A stretch of 64,000 bases of DNA from CBDIBC01 sp965276635 (lineage in GTDB: Bacteria; Actinomycetota; Acidimicrobiia; Acidimicrobiales; Palsa-688). Position 1 is the stretch's first letter, and each line of letters begins with the position of its first letter. The translations under genes and the position numbers were made by a program. The notes below the pieces were generated by a model, which searched no databases, was not told where the DNA came from, and saw nothing but the letters and a program-made list of their open reading frames with translations. The stretch is taken from NCBI GenBank assembly GCA_965276635.1, contig CBDIBC010000002.1, positions 124,001 to 188,000 on the forward strand, read 5' to 3'. This document shows positions 45,165 to 53,139 of this stretch, in pieces.

Positions 45165-45649
45165 ACAGACCGCCGCATGGCGGGCCGCCCAATCGTAGAA
45201 GCCCGACGTTGACACCTCGACCGCCTCGCACGCCACCGTCACCGGGAACCCGGCTGCCTTCTGATCATCGACACCCACGTAGCGGGTCACGGTGTCGACG
45301 TCTCTTTGATCCAGAAGGCCAGAGATCGTTTGAGCAGATCTCGTTCCATCCGCAGCTGCGCGTTCTCCGCTCGCAGCTCAACTAGATCGGACCGGTCATC
45401 CGCGGTCAGCCCCTGACGGTCACCCCGCTCGATCCGCTCCAGGCCGACCGAGTTACCCGGGGTGCCCGGGTTCACCCCGATGGCTCGACCCACCTCGGCG
45501 ATAGGACGGCCCTCGTCAAGCACCATCGTCACCGCGTCTCGCCGGAACTCCGGCGGGAACTTCGAAGGCCGACCCCTCGCAGTGGTCCTCTTCTTGTTGG
45601 ACATGAACAACCTCCTATATGAGATGTCCGTCCAACGGGGGGATGCTCA
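45165..45649 (-). mobile_element. IS3-family remnant (left end, OrfA, start of OrfB)
   Basis: The terminal repeat ends at 45649 (TGAGCATCCCCCCGTTGGAC on the minus strand), identical in its first 22 bases to the IS3 end at 30295. OrfA is complete. OrfB starts at about 45306 (VDDQKAAGFPVTVACEAVEV) and is cut after STSGFYDWAARHAAV by the IS256 end near 45164. The rest of OrfB is not found on the other side of the IS256, so a deletion went with the insertion. Confidence 0.85.
45287..45604 (-). CDS. IS3 OrfA (HTH protein)
   Basis: 105 residues from ATG 45604, with AGGAGG upstream (TTG 45610 is less likely). RGRPSKFPPEFRRDAVTMVL and EVGRAIGVNPGTPGN form the HTH, and the zipper region LVELRAENAQLRMERDLLKR follows, ending FWIKETSTP. 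It is intact, whereas its OrfB is lost. It is the ungapped relative of the frameshifted OrfA at 30339. Confidence 0.85.
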   Translation of the reverse strand: MSNKKRTTARGRPSKFPPEFRRDAVTMVLDEGRPIAEVGRAIGVNPGTPGNSVGLERIERGDRQGLTADDRSDLVELRAENAQLRMERDLLKRSLAFWIKETSTP

Positions 45650-46874
45650 TCTCGTGTTCGAGGCGTGGGACAAGGTCCGGGCCCACCAAGGGGCGCCGGG
45701 CGTGGACGCCGTGACCATCGCCGAGTTCCAAGAGCGGGAGGCCGACAACCTCTACAAGCTGTGGAACCGGATGTCCTCGGGCTCGTATATGCCGGGACCG
45801 GTGCGAGCGGTGGAAATACCGAAGGATCACGGATGGGGGGTCAGGACGCTCGGGGTGCCGAATGTGGCAGACCGGATCGCCCAGACCGCGGCAGCGGTGC
45901 TGCTGGAGGAGAAGCTGGAGCCGATTTTCCATCCTGACAGCTATGGGTACCGTCCGGGGCGTTCGGCCCATGACGCCCTGGCTGTCACCAGGCAGCGCTG
46001 CTGGAGGAAGGGCTGGGTGGTCGATCTCGACATCCGGGCCTTCTTTGACAGCGTTCCGTGGTATCTGATGCTCAAAGCGGTATCTCACCACACCGACGAG
46101 GGGTGGGTTCTGCTCTACATCGAACGGTGGCTCAAAGCCCCCATCCAGATGCCGGACGGAACCATGGTCGCACGGGAGAGAGGAACCCCACAAGGTTCCC
46201 CGATCTCGCCCTTGTTAGCCAACTTGTTCATGCACTATGCGTCCGACCGTTGGATGGACCGGACCTTTCCGGGCTTTCCGTCCGAGCGCTACGCGGATGA
46301 CATCATCGCCCACTGCGACAGCAAGGAGCAGGCCGAGGAACTGAAAACTGCGATCGCCACGCGACTCGGGGCCTTGGGTCTCGAGTTGCACCCTGACAAG
46401 ACCAGGATCGTGTTCTGCAAAGACTCGAACCGCCGAGGCGACTCGGAGCACACCAGCTTCGACTTCCTCGGATATGGCTTCCAGGGGCGCTTCGCTCGGG
46501 GCCGGAATGGCTACTTTGTCAGCTTCATCCCGGCCATGAGCGACAAGGCGAAGAAGGCGAAGAGCAAGCAGATCCGAGGCTGGCACCTCAATCGTCGCAT
46601 AGGGACGGACCTGTCCGGCATCGCCAGGAGCATCAATCCACAGGTGAGAGGCTGGATCAACTACTACGGGCGCTTCTACCGCTCCAAGTTGTGTTTCATG
46701 GCCAAGCGCATCGACGAGCACCTGATCCGATGGGTCAGGAGGAAGTTCAAACGATTCCGACGGCGACCAGGCCGAGCCTGGGCATGGCTCGACGCCATCC
46801 GGCGGCGAGACCCACGCCTATTCGCTCACTGGCACCTGATCGCCGTCACAGGTCGGACTGCAGGAGCCGTATGA
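45603..46874 (+). CDS. Group II intron reverse transcriptase/maturase with IS3-derived N-terminus
   Basis: A 423-residue frame from ATG 45603. RT domains are clear: GVPNVADRIAQTAAAVLLEE, VVDLDIRAFFDSVPW, RGTPQGSPISPLLANLF, the catalytic YADD at 230-233, and HPDKTRIVFC. The maturase/thumb region has SGIARSINPQVRGWINYYGR. The first 15 or so codons lie inside an IS3 terminal repeat (IS3 ends at 45649), so the native start of the RT is replaced. The stop codon is inside intron domain V. No HNH endonuclease domain is present. It may be translated from IS3 signals but lacks the 5' intron RNA to splice. Confidence 0.9.
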   Translation: MNNLLYEMSVQRGDAHLVFEAWDKVRAHQGAPGVDAVTIAEFQEREADNLYKLWNRMSSGSYMPGPVRAVEIPKDHGWGVRTLGVPNVADRIAQTAAAVLLEEKLEPIFHPDSYGYRPGRSAHDALAVTRQRCWRKGWVVDLDIRAFFDSVPWYLMLKAVSHHTDEGWVLLYIERWLKAPIQMPDGTMVARERGTPQGSPISPLLANLFMHYASDRWMDRTFPGFPSERYADDIIAHCDSKEQAEELKTAIATRLGALGLELHPDKTRIVFCKDSNRRGDSEHTSFDFLGYGFQGRFARGRNGYFVSFIPAMSDKAKKAKSKQIRGWHLNRRIGTDLSGIARSINPQVRGWINYYGRFYRSKLCFMAKRIDEHLIRWVRRKFKRFRRRPGRAWAWLDAIRRRDPRLFAHWHLIAVTGRTAGAV

Positions 46875-46937
46875 CGGGAGACTGTCACGTACGGTTCTGT
46901 GAGAGCCGGGGGGTGCGATTCCCCCCGGCCACTCGAC
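46864..46937 (+). ncRNA. Group II intron domains V and VI (3' end of intron)
   Basis: 46864-46897 is a 34-base domain V: GAGCCGTATGACGGGAGACT and the complementary TCACGTACGGTTC, with the AGC triad at the base. It is followed by a domain VI hairpin with a 9-bp stem GCCGGGGGG (46905-46913)/CCCCCCGGC (46921-46929) around TGCGATT. The 3' splice site is probably at ...CTCGAC (46937), after which IS256 end sequence starts. Domains I-IV upstream of the RT are missing. Confidence 0.88.
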
Positions 46938-47755
46938 ACTGTCCCCCTACAGTTGCCGGGCCACGCCCGACGGAAAGGATGTGCAGTGACCGACACGATG
47001 GAAGTAGTGGTCGACGGGGCGGAGGTCCCGGCGAGGATGGAGCGGCGCCGGGTCATGCGCTGGCGACCAAGGTCGGCACTGAGGAGCTCGCCGCGGAGCT
47101 GTTGGCCCGGGCCGGGAACGAGTGGGTGAGCCTGGTCGGGCCTGGCGGTCTGCTGTCGGGGCTGACCAAGGCGGTCCTCGAAGCAGCGCTTGAGGGTGAG
47201 CTGACCGGCCATGTGGGCTATCAACCCCATGACCCCGCCGGGCATCATTCGGGGAACTCTCGCAACGGCACCCGGACCAAGACGGTGATCACCGATGTCG
47301 GGCCGGTGGAGATCGACGTTCCCCGGGACCGGGCGGGGACCTTCGAGCCGGTCATCGTCCCCAAGCGGGCCCGTCGTCTGGGTGGCGTAGATCAGATGGT
47401 GCTGTCGCTGTCCGCGAAGGGCCTCACGCATGGGGAGATCTCCGCTCACCTGGAGGAGATCTACGGGGCGAAGGTGTCGAAAGAGACCGTCACCCGGATC
47501 ACCGACAACGTGATCGAGGGGATGGTGGCCTGGCAGAACCGGCCCCTCGACGCGGTCTACCCCGTCGTGTTCATCGACGCCATTGTGGTCAAAATTCGGG
47601 AGGGGCAGGTCGCCAACCGGCCCATGTACGTGGCCGTCGGGGTGACCGTCGACGGCGAACGCGACATCCTGGGTTTGTGGGCCGGCGACGGCGGCGAGGG
47701 CGCCAAATATTGGGCGCACGTGCTGACCGAGATCAAGAACCGTGGCATCAAGGAC
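46938..47755 (+). mobile_element. Truncated IS256-family element
   Basis: The leader ACTGTCCCCCTACAG at 46938 aligns with the leader of the complete copy (ACTGTCTACCTACAG, minus strand near 45150), so the intron sits at the IS256 end. The element keeps about 60% of the transposase and stops at about 47755; its right end is missing. Confidence 0.8.
46986..47755 (+). pseudogene. IS256-family transposase, N-terminal fragment
   Basis: GTG 46986 (GAAAGGA upstream) begins TDTMEVVVDGAEVP, then a one-base shift near 47050 leads to ALATKVGTEELAAELLARAG, HVGYQPHDPAGHHSGNSRNG, GPVEIDVPRDRAGTFEPVIV, YPVVFIDAIVVKIREG (first Asp) and WAHVLTEIKNRGIKDA. Right after that, at about 47755, similarity stops before the second Asp. 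It is related to, but clearly different from, the complete copy at 43798-45102. Confidence 0.88.
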
Positions 47756-47759
47756 GCCG

Positions 47760-48184
47760 GTGCCACCCATCCCGAGCGTGCCGCTCAGCATCACCGCTGG
47801 CCAGACCCGAACGCCCTCCTGCAGCGGGCTATTACCCTGAGCTCCGTGGCTGCCAAGGGCGGCCCGTTGCAGGCCAGTCTGGCCCCGGCTCAGCAGATCC
47901 TCGAAGCGCAAAGCGTCGCCTTCGTGCGTGCCACGGCGGAGGCTCAGGCGGCGACTGCCCGGATGACATTGGCCAAGGCCAACGCTGCGGCCGCCACCGC
48001 GGCCGCCTCCCGGCTACGTCGCCCCGCCGGGCGCCACCGCCCCCGTGACGACGACGACCACCGTGCCGGGCACGGGCGGCCCTGGGCCTACCACGACCGT
48101 TGCCGGCGGGAGCCTGCCGACCACAACGGCGCCCACCCCCGGGTCGACCACGACCTCCACCACGACCGGTCTGCTCGGGCACTG
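47760..48184 (+). pseudogene. 3' remnant of an unidentified secreted-type gene
   Basis: After the transposase break, one frame reads ITLSSVAAKGGPLQASLAPA and QQILEAQSVAFVRATAEAQA, helical and Ala/Gln-rich. After a shift a Thr/Pro-rich tail follows (TTTTTVPGTGGPGPTTTVAG) and ends LLGH at 48184. It resembles the C-terminal end of an exported protein. The 5' part has been replaced by the IS256. Not identified further. Confidence 0.4.
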
Positions 48185-48383
48185 AGCACCGCCCGCTGGG
48201 CGACGAACCCGAATCGTTACAACCCAGCCGGGTGGTGGTTCGCGACGCGGTCGGCTGGCAGCTGCAGTCCGGATGCGCCGATCGTGGTGAGTCTCACGAA
48301 CCAACGTCCGACGCAGCGGACTGCGGCGCGGGCGACGGCTGCGTGGGTCTGTCCTCGAGCCACGATTCGTGCCACAGCAGCGG

Positions 48384-48659
48384 TCAGCGGCGGTCGCATG
48401 GGCCGTCGGCTCCGAGGACCGAGCCGTCCCAGCGTAGACCGTCGAGGATGTACCAGCGGGCTTTGGGTCCCCGGCCCAGAACGGAGGGATGCTCGATGGC
48501 GATGTCCGAGGTCTGGACGGTGCCGCCTAGCTCGGTGACGCCCGGAGGAGGGCTCATGCCGTCGATTCGGCCGTCGGGCCCGAGCGTGTCGCGAATCTGA
48601 TCGGCCGTCTTGATCCGGACCTGGTGCATGGACACGCCGACGGGCACGTCGACGGGCAC
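48384..48659 (-). CDS. Small hypothetical protein, relative of the next gene
   Basis: A 91-residue frame. VRIKTADQIRDTLGPDGRID followed by GMSPPPGVTELGGTVQTSDI matches in pattern the neighbouring protein at 48690-49031 (VRVK..IEATLDSANKTRGF) and a wider group of small unnamed domains with 'ExxxxLDxxGxxxGLxFxxEMxxYCG'. The C-terminal half is unlike the group (WYILDGLRWDGSVLGADGPC), so it may be worn down. Function unknown. Confidence 0.45.
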   Translation of the reverse strand: MPVDVPVGVSMHQVRIKTADQIRDTLGPDGRIDGMSPPPGVTELGGTVQTSDIAIEHPSVLGRGPKARWYILDGLRWDGSVLGADGPCDRR

Positions 48660-48689
48660 GGCACGTTCGGGGCTGGACGGCTCCAGCCA

Positions 48690-49031
48690 TTAGTCTTTGA
48701 AGATGAGCGCGCAGGACCGCCCGCACCCCTGGGTGCCGTCGCAGGTGACTCCGTCTAAGACGACGGCACCAGAGATAGCCCGCATGCGCCACGTGTCATC
48801 GAGCATCCGGCGCGCGACCTTGGAGACTTGATACGTCCCCGAGCAGTAGCTCCACTGGTCGTCGGTGAACACGAAGCCGCGTGTCTTGTTGGCCGAGTCC
48901 AAGGTCGCCTCGATGTCGCCACGGTCTTTGACCCGCACCCAGTCGCCTTCGCCAAACCGGGACGAAGGCCCTGGCACGACAGGGCCGTGGCGCCGGTGGC
49001 GGACCCGCCGGAGCAACGGGGGACGGTCCAC
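48690..49031 (-). CDS. Small unnamed-domain protein with conserved C-terminal cysteines
   Basis: Up to 113 residues; the coherent part starts near FGEGDWVRVKDRGDIEATLD. Then come TRGFVFTDDQWSYCSGTYQV, a basic segment, and LDGVTCDGTQGCGRSCALIF. This order (WV-V, LD-x-G, YCG, LRCDG...GC...C-LF) is that of a domain often found as a single protein or appended to biosynthetic enzymes in bacteria; the cysteines could bind metal. No function is known to me. It is upstream of, and on the same strand as, the 48384-48659 gene. Confidence 0.6.
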   Translation of the reverse strand: MDRPPLLRRVRHRRHGPVVPGPSSRFGEGDWVRVKDRGDIEATLDSANKTRGFVFTDDQWSYCSGTYQVSKVARRMLDDTWRMRAISGAVVLDGVTCDGTQGCGRSCALIFKD

Positions 49032-49192
49032 GGGACTCTCTTCGAACTGGCATCGCTCGGCCCCGTGGAAAGACGTGCTCGGACAGCCATGGACGGGAGA
49101 ACCTTACCTCAGAAACGACAGCACGTCGTAGCTGGCTCGCCTCTCTGACTACTGTCCTAGAGATCGCCATTATCGAGCGCGCCAAACGTCTG

Positions 49193-49818
49193 GTGCGCGC
49201 CGGCATCTGGCGATCGGCGTCTCGTCCCCGGGTGCGCCGACTGCTGGACCTGGCGGCACAGGGGATCGAGGACGCCCTCAGCGCCGAACGCCACGACGGC
49301 CCCGTCCGGACGCAGTACCAGATGCACGCGACGCTGTCGAGGGTCGGATCTACGGCGATACAAACCCGACCGTTTCTGCCCGGCGTCGACGACGCGGCGT
49401 TGCTCGCTCTCAACAACGACGCCTTTTCTTGGCATCCCGAACAGGGCGGCTGGACCGGCTACGACTCGAGGCGGTCACCCAGGAGTCGTGGTTCGAGCCA
49501 GGCGGGCTGCTGCTGGTCGAAGAGAACTCCCGGCTGCGAGGGTTCTGCTGGACGCGCCTGGACCGACAGACCCACCCACCCACCGGGGCCATCTGGGCGA
49601 TCGCTGTCGCCCCAGACGCCCGGAAGGAAGGCCTCGGACAGCAGCTGCTGACCGCAGGGGTCGGCCATCTCGCGGCGCAGGGGTGCCGCGACGCCACACT
49701 CTACGTCGACGCATCGAACCGGGGGGCGCTCGGGCTATTCATCAACAACGGATTCGTCGTGCGCCGCATCGAACGCCTCTACGGTGAGGCGCCCCTTCGA
49801 GTGCCGCCGTTTGCCTAA
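49193..49818 (+). pseudogene. MshD-like GNAT acetyltransferase, frameshifted
   Basis: The part RPFLPGVDDAALLALNNDAF and SWHPEQGGW is the start of the C-terminal GNAT domain of mycothiol synthase (MshD). After a shift near 49450 the other frame continues LEAVTQESWFEPGGLLLVEE, GAIWAIAVAPDARKEGLGQQ (acetyl-CoA loop) and ATLYVDASNRGALGLFINNG. Only this half of MshD is recognisable; the N-terminal GNAT domain seems absent. MshD acetylates the Cys-GlcN-Ins precursor of mycothiol, an actinobacterial thiol. Probably a remnant or a single-GNAT relative. Confidence 0.65.
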
Positions 49819-49998
49819 CCGGCGACGGGAGTGCCCCATCCGCACCGTGGTGGTTGCCGGCTCTGTCGAATCTCACTGAAACCGGCTCGCCGGTCGCGGC
49901 GGGCGGGACCGTCAGCGCAGTCTTGGCTGGAACTGCACGAAAGCCCTTAGATCCCCATCCCGGAGGGAGTCAGGGCGAAAAGGAGGCGCAGCCCGATC

Positions 49999-50027
49999 TT
50001 GTTTCCGATACCTAACGGGGGTATAGT
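49999..50027 (+). promoter_or_regulatory. Copper-locus promoter with CsoR operator
   Basis: A -35 TTGTTT (49999-50004) and a -10 TATAGT (50022-50027) are spaced 17 bases apart. Within them an inverted repeat ATACC (50008-50012) - 7 bases - GGTAT (50020-50024), with the G-run of CsoR-type operators, covers the spacer and the -10. Bound CsoR would block RNA polymerase; Cu(I) would release it. The csoR start follows at 50063. Confidence 0.75.
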
Positions 50028-50062
50028 GTCTCGCCGGGTGAGAGCTGCCTTCGGAGGGTGAC

Positions 50063-50344
50063 GTGAACGGCTATACCGCCAACAAGGACAACTACCTCAA
50101 GAGGCTTCGGCGGATCGAGGGGCAGGTCCGAGGGCTACAGAAGATGATCGATGACGACAAGTACTGCATCGACATCCTGACTCAGGTCTCGGCGGTCACC
50201 AAGGCCTTGCAGTCCGTCGCCTTGGGCTTGCTGGATGAGCACATGGCCGGCTGCGTCGTCGACGCCGCCCGAGCCGGCGGCCCAGAGGCCGACAGAAAGG
50301 TCCGCGAGGCGACCGACGCCATCGCCCGGCTCGTCCGCTCCTGA
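50063..50344 (+). CDS. csoR: CsoR-family copper-sensing repressor
   Basis: A 93-residue all-helical regulator (DUF156) from GTG 50063 with GGAGGG upstream. LKRLRRIEGQVRGLQKMIDD is the family signature. The Cu(I) ligands Cys, His and Cys are in place: YCIDILTQ (Cys) and EHMAGCVVDA (His, Cys). It should repress its own operon until copper binds. It is followed by a copper chaperone and copper ATPase in the same direction, which settles the metal as copper rather than nickel or formaldehyde. Confidence 0.92.
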   Translation: MNGYTANKDNYLKRLRRIEGQVRGLQKMIDDDKYCIDILTQVSAVTKALQSVALGLLDEHMAGCVVDAARAGGPEADRKVREATDAIARLVRS

Positions 50345-50370
50345 GACCACAACCAGCAAGGAGTACTGCC

Positions 50371-50598
50371 ATGGCCACCGCCGAGTACGTGGTAACCGGA
50401 ATGACCTGCGAGCACTGCACCAACGCAGTCTCCAACGAACTGCAGGCCCTGACGGGTGTCACCGACGTGACCGTCGACCTGGACTCGGGGCGAGTGACCG
50501 TCACCAGCACCGCACTCCTCACACCGGATGCGGTGGCCGCCGCCGTCGATGAAGCGGGCTACCAGCTCGCCGACGCCGCCGATCCGGGCGTCGCCTGA
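50371..50598 (+). CDS. copZ: Copper chaperone, heavy-metal-associated domain
   Basis: A 75-residue HMA protein from ATG 50371 with AAGGAG upstream. YVVTGMTCEHCTNAV holds the CxxC copper site; the rest is a ferredoxin-like beta-alpha-beta-beta-alpha-beta fold. It carries Cu(I) in the cytoplasm to the CopA ATPase encoded 48 bases downstream. Confidence 0.93.
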   Translation: MATAEYVVTGMTCEHCTNAVSNELQALTGVTDVTVDLDSGRVTVTSTALLTPDAVAAAVDEAGYQLADAADPGVA

Positions 50599-50645
50599 GC
50601 ACCGGAGCTCACCCGTAGCGCACCCCGATCGAGAGCGAACAGACA

Positions 50646-52997
50646 ATGACCACCACGAACCCCACCGCCGCCACGACAACCGCTGAAGCGCACGTGCAGC
50701 TGGCGCTGGGCGGCATGACTTGCGCGTCGTGCGCAGCCCGGATCGAGAAGCGCCTGAACAAACTCGACGGAGTTGCAGCGACAGTCAACTACGCCACCGA
50801 GCAAGCGACGATCGACTACCCCACCAGACTGCGCACCGAAGACCTGATCGCCGCGGTCGAAGCGGCCGGATACACCGCCCGAGTCCCGGGGCCGGCCGCG
50901 GAAACCGAAACGACGGGCGAGACCCAGCAGACAGACGACGACGCGACTCGGTCATTACGCAGCCGGTTGGCGATCAGCGCCGTCCTGGCCGTGCCGGTGA
51001 TCGCCATGGCCATGATCCCGGCAGTGCAGTTCCGCAACTGGCAGTGGCTGTCGCTCACCCTGGCCGCCCCCGTCGTGGTGTGGGGGGCGTGGCCGTTCCA
51101 CCGGGCCGCGGCCACCAACCTCCGCCACCGGGCCGCCACCATGGACACCCTGGTCTCGCTAGGTGTGCTGGCCGCGTTCTCCTGGTCGCTGTACGCCCTG
51201 TTCGTCGGCGACGCCGGCATGGCGGGCATGAAGATGCCGTTCTCTCTGACCGCCGGACATATCGCCGGCCGGGACGAGATCTACCTGGAGGCGGCTTCGG
51301 GGGTGACGGTGTTCCTGCTGGCCGGCCGCTACTTCGAGGCCCGGGCCAAGCGCCGTTCCGGCGCCGCCCTCGAAGCCCTCCTGTCTCTGGGGGCCAAGGA
51401 CGTCGCCGTCCTGCGCGGCAGCACCGAGACCCGGGTCCCTATCGATCAGCTGGCGGTCGGGGATCTGTTCGTGGCCCGCCCCGGCGAGAAGATCGCCACC
51501 GACGGCATCGTCACCGAAGGCTCCTCGGCCATCGACGCCTCGCTACTCACCGGCGAGTCCGTTCCCGTCGAGGTCGCACCCGGCGACGCGGTGACCGGGG
51601 CCACGGTCAACACCGGCGGCCGGCTGGTAGTGCGCGCCAGCCGGGTCGGTGCCGATACGCAGTTGGCGCAGATGGCCCGCCTGGTTACGGACGCCCAGAG
51701 CGGCAAGGCGCCCGTGCAGCGCCTCGCCGACCGCGTCGCCGCGGTGTTCGTCCCCGCCGTCATCGTCATCGCCGTCGTCACCCTGGCCGGGTGGCTGGGC
51801 ACCGGCCACAGTGTGACCGCGGCGTTCGCCGCCGCGGTGGCGGTGCTGATTATCGCCTGCCCGTGTGCCCTCGGTCTGGCTACCCCCACGGCGCTGCTGG
51901 TCGGCACCGGCCGCGGCGCCCAACTGGGGATCTTGATCAAAGGCCCCGAAGTCCTCGAATCCACCCGCCAGGTCGACACCATCGTGTTGGACAAGACCGG
52001 CACGGTCACCACCGGAGCCATGAGCCTCCTTGACGTCGTCGCCGCCTCCGGGCAGTATCCCGTCGAGGTGCTCCGTCTCGTCGGCGCCTTGGAGGCCGCC
52101 TCGGAGCACCCCATCGCCCAAGCCATCGCCACCGCCGCGTCCGATGCCGTCGGCGCCCGGCCCGCGGTGACCGACTTCGCCAACCGTGAAGGCCTGGGCG
52201 TGCAAGGCGTCGTCGACGGTGTCGCCATCGTCGCCGGACGGCCGGCCCTGCTGGCCGAGGCTGGCCTGCACCTGCCGCCCGAGCTGGCCGCCGCGGTAGA
52301 AGAGGCTGAGGGCGCCGGGCGGACCGCGGTGGTGGCCGGCTGGGACGGCCAAGCCCGGGCCGTGCTGGTGGTCGCCGACACCGTCAAACCGACCTCCGCC
52401 GAGGCGATCGCCCAGCTGCGCGCTCTCGGTCTGCGCCCGCTGTTGTTGACCGGTGACAACCGCCGAGCCGCCACCGCCGTCGCGGCCGAGGTCGGCCTCG
52501 CCGCCGACGACGTGATCGCCGACGTGCTCCCGCTCGACAAAGTGGCAGTGGTCCGCCGACTGCAAGCCGAGGGTCGGGTGGTGGCCATGGTCGGCGACGG
52601 CGTCAACGACGCCGCCGCCCTGGCCCAGGCCGACCTCGGCCTGGCCATGGGCACCGGCACCGATGTGGCCATCGAGGCCTCGGACCTCACCTTGGTGCGC
52701 GGCGATCTGCGGTCGGCAGCGGATGCCATCCGGCTGTCTCGCCGCACCCTGGCCACCATCAAGGGCAACCTGTTCTGGGCGTTCGCCTACAACATCGCCG
52801 CCATCCCCTTGGCCGCCGCCGGCTACCTGAACCCCATGATCGCCGGGGCGGCCATGGCCTTCTCATCGGTGTTCGTGGTCACCAACAGCCTCCGGCTCCA
52901 CCGCTTCCGGCCACTCACCGACACCGCAACCGACCAGCCCGGCGCCCGGCGTTCACCCCGGCCCATTGCCGCGGCACAGGCAACGCACGCGGTGTAG
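50646..52997 (+). CDS. copA: Copper-translocating P1B-type ATPase
   Basis: A 783-residue ATPase. An N-terminal HMA domain has GGMTCASCAARIEK (C26, C29). Eight membrane helices follow; the sixth carries CPCALGL (CPC 405-407), the Cu(I) transport site. Catalytic motifs are TGES in the actuator domain, DKTGT with the phosphorylated D449, the SEHPIAQAI nucleotide-binding motif and GDGVNDAAAL. Transmembrane motifs YN and MSSS-like (AMAFSSVFVVTNSLRL) mark it as P1B-1. It exports Cu(I) from the cytoplasm. ATG 50646 is the first in frame after copZ. Confidence 0.97.
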   Translation: MTTTNPTAATTTAEAHVQLALGGMTCASCAARIEKRLNKLDGVAATVNYATEQATIDYPTRLRTEDLIAAVEAAGYTARVPGPAAETETTGETQQTDDDATRSLRSRLAISAVLAVPVIAMAMIPAVQFRNWQWLSLTLAAPVVVWGAWPFHRAAATNLRHRAATMDTLVSLGVLAAFSWSLYALFVGDAGMAGMKMPFSLTAGHIAGRDEIYLEAASGVTVFLLAGRYFEARAKRRSGAALEALLSLGAKDVAVLRGSTETRVPIDQLAVGDLFVARPGEKIATDGIVTEGSSAIDASLLTGESVPVEVAPGDAVTGATVNTGGRLVVRASRVGADTQLAQMARLVTDAQSGKAPVQRLADRVAAVFVPAVIVIAVVTLAGWLGTGHSVTAAFAAAVAVLIIACPCALGLATPTALLVGTGRGAQLGILIKGPEVLESTRQVDTIVLDKTGTVTTGAMSLLDVVAASGQYPVEVLRLVGALEAASEHPIAQAIATAASDAVGARPAVTDFANREGLGVQGVVDGVAIVAGRPALLAEAGLHLPPELAAAVEEAEGAGRTAVVAGWDGQARAVLVVADTVKPTSAEAIAQLRALGLRPLLLTGDNRRAATAVAAEVGLAADDVIADVLPLDKVAVVRRLQAEGRVVAMVGDGVNDAAALAQADLGLAMGTGTDVAIEASDLTLVRGDLRSAADAIRLSRRTLATIKGNLFWAFAYNIAAIPLAAAGYLNPMIAGAAMAFSSVFVVTNSLRLHRFRPLTDTATDQPGARRSPRPIAAAQATHAV

Positions 52998-53139
52998 CGG
53001 GCGGGGACCGGGATAGCTCAATGGACCACCATGATCGAACCACGAGAAGCCAGGAATCGACCGGCCTTCGTACGGCGACGGTCCCCACCGTCGGGCAGCC
53101 GGTAACCATCGCCCTGCCCGCCTGCACCGGAGGCCAGCT

